A stretch of DNA of 64,000 nt from Leishmania martiniquensis (lineage: Eukaryota > Euglenozoa > Kinetoplastea > Trypanosomatida > Trypanosomatidae). A program made the position numbers and the translations under genes. The notes under the pieces are model-generated. The model did no database searches. It saw nothing but the letters and a program-made list of their open reading frames with translations, and had not been told where the DNA came from. The DNA is taken from NCBI RefSeq assembly GCF_017916325.1, contig NC_090170.1, forward strand, positions 61,001 through 125,000, read 5' to 3'. How positions within the stretch are numbered: the first letter of the stretch is position 1; the number at the start of each line of letters is the position of its first letter. Positions 58,228-64,000 of this stretch are shown here, piece by piece.

Positions 58228-59721
58228 ATGCCCACGCACTTCTTCCGCAGCTCTTCTCTACAGATATGCGCATTTCCTTTCCTCGGTGTCGGTGCCGTCA
58301 CCCTGGGGAGTGCGCTGTTTGATATCATTTGCTCCGGGCGCGGCGCCGTACCGGTGTTCAACAGCGCCGCTGTACTCCGGACGGAGGAGTCGGCGCGCTA
58401 CCCGTGTGAATGCATCAAGGACTTTGATGTTGTCGTGCGTAGCTTTTACGTGCCTGTAGTTGCCGACACCGATGGCCGCGCGCAAGCGTCGGCCCTGCCT
58501 TTCCGGCGGTGGCTCGACAGGTTCGTGGGTTTCTTCTCCAATGACACGCGCTACACTGACAGTGGAAACCTAGCCGACACAACGGCACCGGCCCAGTCCG
58601 TGCGGCTGGTTGTACGAGATGCCAAAGATTCAGCAGGCAAGGCAAACTCGAGGCTAATCGCAGCCTCTCAATGGCCACCTGGCACTACAAAATATGCTGC
58701 CCTGGTTCTGGAGCCCTCCTCGCGAACCAGCGGCGACTCGAGTGCCGCACCTCCGGCGCCGCCGCGCCCGCTGCTGCGACAGTTAGCAGACGGGGCCACC
58801 TTCCAGTCTTTCTCCCGGTGCAACCCACGGTCCACGCTGCTAGACATGGCGTGTGAGGGAGACCCCACCTACCTTGGTGCACCCTATCTTCGCGTGCTCT
58901 TAAGCGGCTTCCTGCTGCTGCCCAACACCCTCTCGCAGCTGAATGTTGCGGTCCTCGGTGTAGGTGGCGGGTCGTTGCCCATGTTTCTCCAGCAGTACTT
59001 TGCTCCACGGATGCACCGGTGCGACTTGGTGGATGTCGAACCCATGTGCATCAAGGCGGCCGTTGAGCAGCTTGGGCTGAAGGAGCTGCTGAACACGGTG
59101 GCGTTACGGCGAGAGGGCGGTGGGGTGCACTATTATATCGAGGACGCCGTCCACTACTTGTCCCACCGCGTTGGTGATGCCGACTTTCGAACAGTTCGGC
59201 CTTTAAGAGGCGGGTCAGGGCGCTCGGCAGAGATGGGAGAGGGAGAAGATACTTTTCTGCAGCACGGCACTCCCGTTGTCCATGATGCCATTCAGCCAAC
59301 CACCGCCGCTTCGCAGGCCACGAGTGCCAAGCGCCAGCGCCACCTTGACCTGCTGTTCGTGGACCTGTTCGTCGGCAGCGAGCTCGACAGGGTCGTCACC
59401 ACACACGAGTTTCTGCATCTGTGTCGCCGCTCCCTCTCCCCTCACGGGGTGGCCGCCTTCAACCTCCCCGCGGCAGACTGGCAATTTGTGCAGCGCTGCA
59501 ACGACGTTTTCGGCGCCCGCAACGTTTACCGTATACCCGTACCGGCGTGCTCGAATGAGGTGGTGCTCGCTCGCGGCGGGGCAAAGAGTGGCAGCACCGT
59601 GGCGGACGCTCCACACCTTTCCCACCGCCACTTTTACCGCCGCGCGCAAGAGCTGAGGGCGCAATATCGTCTTCCCTACGATCTCGCCAACCACTACCCT
59701 GTGTGGTGGCGACTGTGGTAG
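58228..59721 (+). CDS. METTL13/spermidine-synthase-fold methyltransferase
   Basis: A 497-aa protein. Residues about 238-275 contain the SAM-binding motif VAVLGVGGGSLPMFLQ and an acidic turn CDLVDVEPMC. A later motif, HLDLLFVDLFVG (around residue 374), then RRSLSPHGVAAFNLP, gives the Rossmann-fold beta4/beta5 part. This layout matches the C-terminal methyltransferase of METTL13 (eEF1A N-terminal/Lys methylation) and more loosely spermidine synthases. An N-terminal hydrophobic segment at about residues 12-30 could be a membrane anchor or signal. The substrate cannot be read from sequence. Start at first ATG. Confidence 0.82.
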   Translation: MPTHFFRSSSLQICAFPFLGVGAVTLGSALFDIICSGRGAVPVFNSAAVLRTEESARYPCECIKDFDVVVRSFYVPVVADTDGRAQASALPFRRWLDRFVGFFSNDTRYTDSGNLADTTAPAQSVRLVVRDAKDSAGKANSRLIAASQWPPGTTKYAALVLEPSSRTSGDSSAAPPAPPRPLLRQLADGATFQSFSRCNPRSTLLDMACEGDPTYLGAPYLRVLLSGFLLLPNTLSQLNVAVLGVGGGSLPMFLQQYFAPRMHRCDLVDVEPMCIKAAVEQLGLKELLNTVALRREGGGVHYYIEDAVHYLSHRVGDADFRTVRPLRGGSGRSAEMGEGEDTFLQHGTPVVHDAIQPTTAASQATSAKRQRHLDLLFVDLFVGSELDRVVTTHEFLHLCRRSLSPHGVAAFNLPAADWQFVQRCNDVFGARNVYRIPVPACSNEVVLARGGAKSGSTVADAPHLSHRHFYRRAQELRAQYRLPYDLANHYPVWWRLW

Positions 59722-60534
59722 CTGAGGAAGCTTGGAGGAGAGCCTAATTACACGGCCGGCACGTGCGCATGTATGCGACTGTGCAGCGACGAAGGGCGAC
59801 CTTCACTATCGCCGCCAGAGAAAGAGGTAAACGGAGAGGGGCGATTGGGTCTTCGGTTGACCCTTCCCCCGATCTCGCGCGCCTGCGACCGTCAGCTTCA
59901 CGATTTGTACCCGATGAGGGACTGCCTCGACCCGAAGAACACAAACCCAGCGACAGCGACCCACGCGCAGTGAATGGAGAGAGCGCTAAGCACCGTGAGC
60001 GCGGTCGAGGTGTCTAGGCCTGCTGAGCGTTTTTATGTATTTTTCGAGGGCTAGGGGAGGGGTGGGAAGAGGGAGGAGAGAGCGCGAGCTGCTGGATGAG
60101 TGAGGTGTGGGGTGGGGTGACAGTGGGCATGCTTCTCTGATCCGTCTCGGCTGAAGCGCCTCAGCATCGAATACAGCAGCTCAACACAAACGTGCTTGCT
60201 TGGCGGGCGTGCCTCGAATAGGGGTTCGACGGCTCTAACTCCCTGCAGCTGCCTTCCTCCGTTCCATGCCGTCGGCCGCTTCTGGCAGCTGCACTGTGGC
60301 TCTTGTCGCTCATGCTTACGCGGACGTTTCCTTTGAAAAATAAAACTGCATGCCGATCGCCTCCTCCTCCTCCCTAACGCCTTTTCCCACTTTGTTTTCG
60401 CCACTTCATCGCGTGGCCCTTTTGGGCATTTGTGGTGGCGGCGGGGAGACTGCGTTGATCAGCGCGCCTTCTCCGCTCAGGTAAGATAACAGCGAACACA
60501 GCAGCACAGGGGCTGAGACAGCCACTCCCAGACA
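59722..60534. other. Intergenic spacer
   Basis: About 810 bp. A T/C-rich tract precedes the acceptor at 60479-60480. A GGTTCGA match near 60220 is isolated and not a tRNA. No gene seen. Confidence 0.55.
60479..60480 (+). promoter_or_regulatory. Predicted spliced-leader acceptor AG
   Basis: A CCTTCTCCGCTCAG tract is 54 nt before the ATG at 60535, the usual acceptor layout. Confidence 0.6.
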
Positions 60535-62634
60535 ATGTCGGCCACGATCGAAGCTGCACGCGCGTGCGCCTCGACGCTGCTTTTTCACAGTCTTCGCCTG
60601 CACGCCTTCCGAGGGGCACTGCCGCATGTCCTGCTTGTGGTGGATCGCGTGCCTTGTGTGCAGCAGAAGGTTCTCACGGAAGGCTATCTGCAGGTGCTGC
60701 GTGCATACGGGCAGCAAGGCGCAGCATACTTCACGAATAACCAGAACGGCGAATTGGAGGCGGCGACGGATGCGTCGGTTGGAGCGGCAAAAGGCTATGA
60801 GCCCCCAGCTAGCCCGGTCATTGAGATGTTCATCTCACTGGAGCCCGGCACAGAGACACCAAGCGGGTCGGCAGGGTTTTGTGTTCGCGCTCTGCCGCCG
60901 TCTTTCGCCGCGGACGATGCCGCCCCCCTCTCCTACTCCTTGATGCCGTTTTGCAGCGACGACTTCCTGTGCAGTGTGAAGCGCCTGCAACGGTTCTTCC
61001 GCCACTGTGGTGACGGGCAAGCGCAGAAGCAAGGCGAGGGACAGGCGGCGGTGGCTGGCGCTGGTGACGCAATCGCGACGTTGCCGCCTCGGATGGCGCC
61101 GTCGAGAGTATGGACGGCGGACTCGTTTAAGGAGGAGTTCGAAGCGCTGTGCCCGTTGCTGGGGCCACTGCTGTCCTCGAAAGGCGAAGCGGTCGAAGGC
61201 GACCCCACCGGGGAGCAACCTCGTTGGCAGGCGCTCTTCAACGGACCTCCGCGAGAGCTGCTTGGGTGCGTGCTGGTGCAAGAGAACGCCTTTCAAAACG
61301 AGATGAGACGCTACCGACTGCGTCTGAGTCTGTTCGACCTCGGCATCCGAGTTGCTGAGCACTGCCATCTGGGGATCATGAGCCAGAAGGCGGACCTCTT
61401 GGCAAGCGAGGGCCGCTTCACGGAGGCGCTGGAAGACGACCAAGTGTACAGCTACGCCCGCTCGTGCGCTTTCCGGCCCGAGGAGGCTCAGTGCCTCGCC
61501 AAGGCCATCGCCGACTCAATAGACTTGCACAGCTGGCGCCGCGCTGGGGGTACCAGCTGCGCAGGGCAAGCGCCTCTGGCCTCCGTGAGAGCCGCGCTGC
61601 AGAGTGCGGAGCTTCAGGCGATTTTCAATCCTGGCGCACTGGACGGCTGCGCGTCTGCGACGGTCGATGTCCACACCGCCACTGATGTGGAAGTAGCCCT
61701 ACGGGAACCGATTGAGGGCCCTGGCATCCCTCTTGTGATTGTGTGCCGCGACGCAGCCAAGGTGCTCACCTACAGCGGCGGGATGGAAGACTGCCTAACT
61801 AACACCGGATACTATGCTGCGGCCTATGCGCCAGAGCGCAACGATGTCGCGCGGCACCGTGAGCGGTTTCAGACAGTGTACAACGAAGGTAGTGGTGAGG
61901 ACGGGGAGGGCGAGGCGGATGAGGAGGGCGCCATCGCGACTCTTCCGGCGCATGGCCGCCTGAAGAAGAGGGAATACCTCGCAATGCTCAAGGCGAAGGG
62001 ACAGAAGCCAAACAAGCCTCATAGCGACGGAGCAGGTGACGAGGATGGCGCGGTATCCCGCAGCGCCCCTGCGGGCTCCTGCATCTCCAACAGCATCGGT
62101 GGCACCTTTCCCATCGGCGAGGTCATCAGTGAGTCTTTCGACCTCTCGCAGCTCAATGGTATGTGCGACGTGTTTGCGTATCCTGATGTGTTCAAGAAGG
62201 TGACAATGAGCTACCCAGCACCGTTCACCATGACGGTGGAGAGAGGCGTTGTCACGCATATCAGCGACGAAGCCCCCAAGGAATTCCTCGAGTTGCTCAG
62301 CCTCGTGCGCCAGGTCGAGGGAAAGTGCTATGTGCGGGAGTTGGGCATCGGCCTCAATCCGTACGTCGGGCCCGCCCACGTCGTAAGCGACGTGACTACC
62401 TTCGAGAGGCAGTGGGGCATCCACCTCTCCCTTGGCCAGCGCCACCCTCTCTTTGCGAAGCAGCGTGAGCGGCGCAACGCCGACGGCACGACGGCCGCCG
62501 GGGTGCACGTGGAAGGCCCTGTCCTCAAGCGCAAGGCCGGCAAGTATCACATTGACGTGTTCGTGGATGCCGCGCAGCTCCGCATGGGCGACAGGTTTGC
62601 CGTCGACTTCACCAAAGGCATCGCCGTCCCGTGA
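60535..62634 (+). CDS. M29 aminopeptidase-like protein with long N-terminal extension
   Basis: A 699-aa protein. The C-terminal 180 residues carry the pattern of the M29 (aminopeptidase T/AmpS) metallopeptidase fold: GGTFPIGEV with Glu529, YVRELGIGLNP with Glu602, GIHLSLGQRHPLF with His630, and KYHIDVFVD with His672 and Asp674. These are the positions of the two-zinc ligands in the family. The N-terminal 400 residues are not recognised and replace the usual M29 N-terminal domain; residues about 470-500 hold a basic helix followed by an acidic Gly/Ser linker. M29 enzymes are mainly bacterial and archaeal. The substrate is unknown, and a non-peptidase activity on the same fold is possible. Confidence 0.78.
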   Translation: MSATIEAARACASTLLFHSLRLHAFRGALPHVLLVVDRVPCVQQKVLTEGYLQVLRAYGQQGAAYFTNNQNGELEAATDASVGAAKGYEPPASPVIEMFISLEPGTETPSGSAGFCVRALPPSFAADDAAPLSYSLMPFCSDDFLCSVKRLQRFFRHCGDGQAQKQGEGQAAVAGAGDAIATLPPRMAPSRVWTADSFKEEFEALCPLLGPLLSSKGEAVEGDPTGEQPRWQALFNGPPRELLGCVLVQENAFQNEMRRYRLRLSLFDLGIRVAEHCHLGIMSQKADLLASEGRFTEALEDDQVYSYARSCAFRPEEAQCLAKAIADSIDLHSWRRAGGTSCAGQAPLASVRAALQSAELQAIFNPGALDGCASATVDVHTATDVEVALREPIEGPGIPLVIVCRDAAKVLTYSGGMEDCLTNTGYYAAAYAPERNDVARHRERFQTVYNEGSGEDGEGEADEEGAIATLPAHGRLKKREYLAMLKAKGQKPNKPHSDGAGDEDGAVSRSAPAGSCISNSIGGTFPIGEVISESFDLSQLNGMCDVFAYPDVFKKVTMSYPAPFTMTVERGVVTHISDEAPKEFLELLSLVRQVEGKCYVRELGIGLNPYVGPAHVVSDVTTFERQWGIHLSLGQRHPLFAKQRERRNADGTTAAGVHVEGPVLKRKAGKYHIDVFVDAAQLRMGDRFAVDFTKGIAVP

Positions 62635-63843
62635 GTGGAGCGTTTGCCTGTCGCTTTGGAGGTGCACAGGCCCGCCGCAGCTAACATGTCCACTGCCCAC
62701 GCTTAGTCCATTTCCCACCGTTCACTAGGGAAGGCCATGTGCCCTCTCCCCCCGAAAGGCGTCAGAAGCCCGCGGAGTATCGGGTGTGCCTCACGCTCAC
62801 ACCCTCGCGAGTCGCCTTACACTCCGTCTCATTCGACGCCTCCTCGGTGCGGTTGCGCGTAAGAGAGCACGCAGAGGGTCTCGAGGAGTCGGTCGGCCTG
62901 GATGAGGGGGTGTGGGAGTGGGACACGAGTTAACCATGCAGGCGCCGCGGCGCAAAAGTACCGGCGCACAGGCAAAGACACACTCGTGATCAGCATCTCC
63001 AAAGCTGAGCCGAGCACAAACGACAACCTTGGCCACAGAGCCAGATCTCTCACCCCGCATTCATCGCCCCCGGCACGCTCGCATGCCTCACCTTTGCTGA
63101 ACATGTCTCCGAGGGAGGTGACAGGCGTCATCGTCTTGTCGGACGTGCAGCCGTTTTCAACCGGTCACAGGGCATTCCGAGTACAGAGGGAAGAGCTTTG
63201 GGCTCCACGACACGCGTGCCTTGAGCCAGAAGACGGAAAGTTGTGCGCGGGGGGGGGTGCTGAGGAGGTGCACTCTTCTCAGGTGCGCCGCTCGCATGTG
63301 CGGCCGAATCGTTAACCATCGCACTTGGCTTTTGCAGTACAGGCGACGCTGCCGGGGATCTTTCTGTGCGCTCCCACCCCTTTGCTTGAATCCTCCCCTT
63401 CGCAACGCTCGATTGCCTCACTTGGATCACCTTTCACGTCTCCCTCTGCGTTGTTCTCGACTCCGCTGGTGGTGCTGTGCCCTAAAGCATTGAGGTGCAT
63501 GCGCGGGTCTATGCATCGAACACGAAATCGGGCGGCTCCGCGTCTTTACCCACCGTTACTTCCTCTCTACCCCTACCTTTGCAGCGTCATTTAGACATTC
63601 AGCCTTCACCTATCCCGGTTCTCGGTCGAAGGCCTCTATCGTAGCCGCTCGCATCTGTCCCTCTCCTCACGAACCTCTCACACATCGTTGTCGTGCAGAG
63701 CCACCCTGACACATTTGGGCAGAGACCGTTCTTTTCCCTCTGATTCATCTCTAACTCGCTGCAGGGGCACCCCCCCCCCCGTTTTTTTTTTGCAACTGCC
63801 CACCGCAGGTACACTGCACTCTTTTGCACGGACGCAACACCAC
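62635..63843. other. Intergenic spacer
   Basis: About 1.2 kb without a supported gene. The end has a C tract (about 63769-63780), then a T tract (63782-63791). Confidence 0.55.
63807..63808 (+). promoter_or_regulatory. Predicted spliced-leader acceptor AG for the last gene
   Basis: A T10 run and CACCGCAG, 35 nt before the ATG at 63844. It supports the start of the partial gene. Confidence 0.65.
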
Positions 63844-64000
63844 ATGCGCGCCGGCACCTGGATGCGTGCCGCGGCTGCGGCAAGCTTGTCTTTAGCCAAT
63901 TTCGAAGATCTGTGCCAGGACGAGTGCGTGCTGCGCTACGATGCAGTGTCTAAGATCGCCATCCTCTCAATGGAGCGACACGCGCGCAAAAATGCGATTG
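63844..64000 (+). CDS. Enoyl-CoA hydratase/isomerase family protein (5' part only)
   Basis: The window ends 52 codons into this gene. The visible residues start MRAGTWMRAAAAASLSLANF, consistent with a mitochondrial presequence. The later part, SKIAILSMERHARKNAI, matches the N-terminal strand and turn of the crotonase fold (VAxITLNRPERxNAL). Family members are enoyl-CoA hydratases or enoyl-CoA isomerases of beta-oxidation, and the exact reaction cannot be told from this fragment. Truncation is due to the window edge, not damage. Confidence 0.8.
   Translation, partial: MRAGTWMRAAAAASLSLANFEDLCQDECVLRYDAVSKIAILSMERHARKNAI

Noticed and set aside
1..64000. CRISPR arrays, bacterial operons, riboswitches and rho-independent terminators
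   Set aside because: None seen; gene layout and proteins are those of a kinetoplastid nucleus, where such elements are not expected.

Overview
This window is nuclear DNA of a trypanosomatid, most probably Leishmania or a close relative. The evidence is intronless genes in long same-strand clusters, pyrimidine tracts with AG spliced-leader acceptors close upstream of several start codons, GC-rich coding DNA, long pyrimidine-rich spacers, and a SIDER-like repeat present twice. From recalled gene neighbourhoods (not searched), eL30, serine palmitoyltransferase subunit 2 and 3-ketodihydrosphingosine reductase together suggest the equivalent of L. major chromosome 35.

Layout. Positions 1-10333 hold six minus-strand genes. 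Read in transcription order, from the switch region towards position 1, they are an 862-aa coiled-coil protein, a 341-aa coiled-coil protein, a 315-aa unknown, a divergent mitochondrial carrier, a 119-aa mitochondrial-type membrane protein and ARL2. Positions 10334-12687 form a divergent strand-switch region, AT-rich for its clade, with a G9 tract and one repeat copy; transcription probably starts here in both directions. From 12688 to the end all genes are on the plus strand. In order these are an FCP/SCP-type phosphatase, a 2467-aa CEP290-like protein, a small membrane protein, complex I NDUFA5, a CCCH plus J-like protein, eL30, a 716-aa unknown, an ArfGAP with PH-like and C2-like flanks, and a 77-aa two-helix membrane protein. 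They are followed by a 1835-aa protein with a very large Pro-Ala repeat and a degenerate trifunctional-enzyme-like C-terminus, a FAM13-like protein, an ankyrin protein, SPT2, KDSR, a METTL13/spermidine-synthase-fold methyltransferase, an M29-aminopeptidase-like protein, and the start of an enoyl-CoA hydratase/isomerase cut by the window edge.

Shared roles. SPT2 and KDSR catalyse the first two steps of de novo sphingoid base synthesis and are adjacent, which is unusual in a genome where neighbouring genes are rarely functionally related. ARL2 and CEP290 both bear on microtubule or cilium biology. NDUFA5, the carrier and the 119-aa protein are mitochondrial by sequence. The items most worth follow-up are a 481-bp inverted repeat at 480/481 identity flanking about 18 kb across the switch region, the trifunctional-like pseudoenzyme with its Pro-Ala array, the M29-like protein with all visible metal ligands kept, and the CCCH/J-like fusion without an HPD motif.
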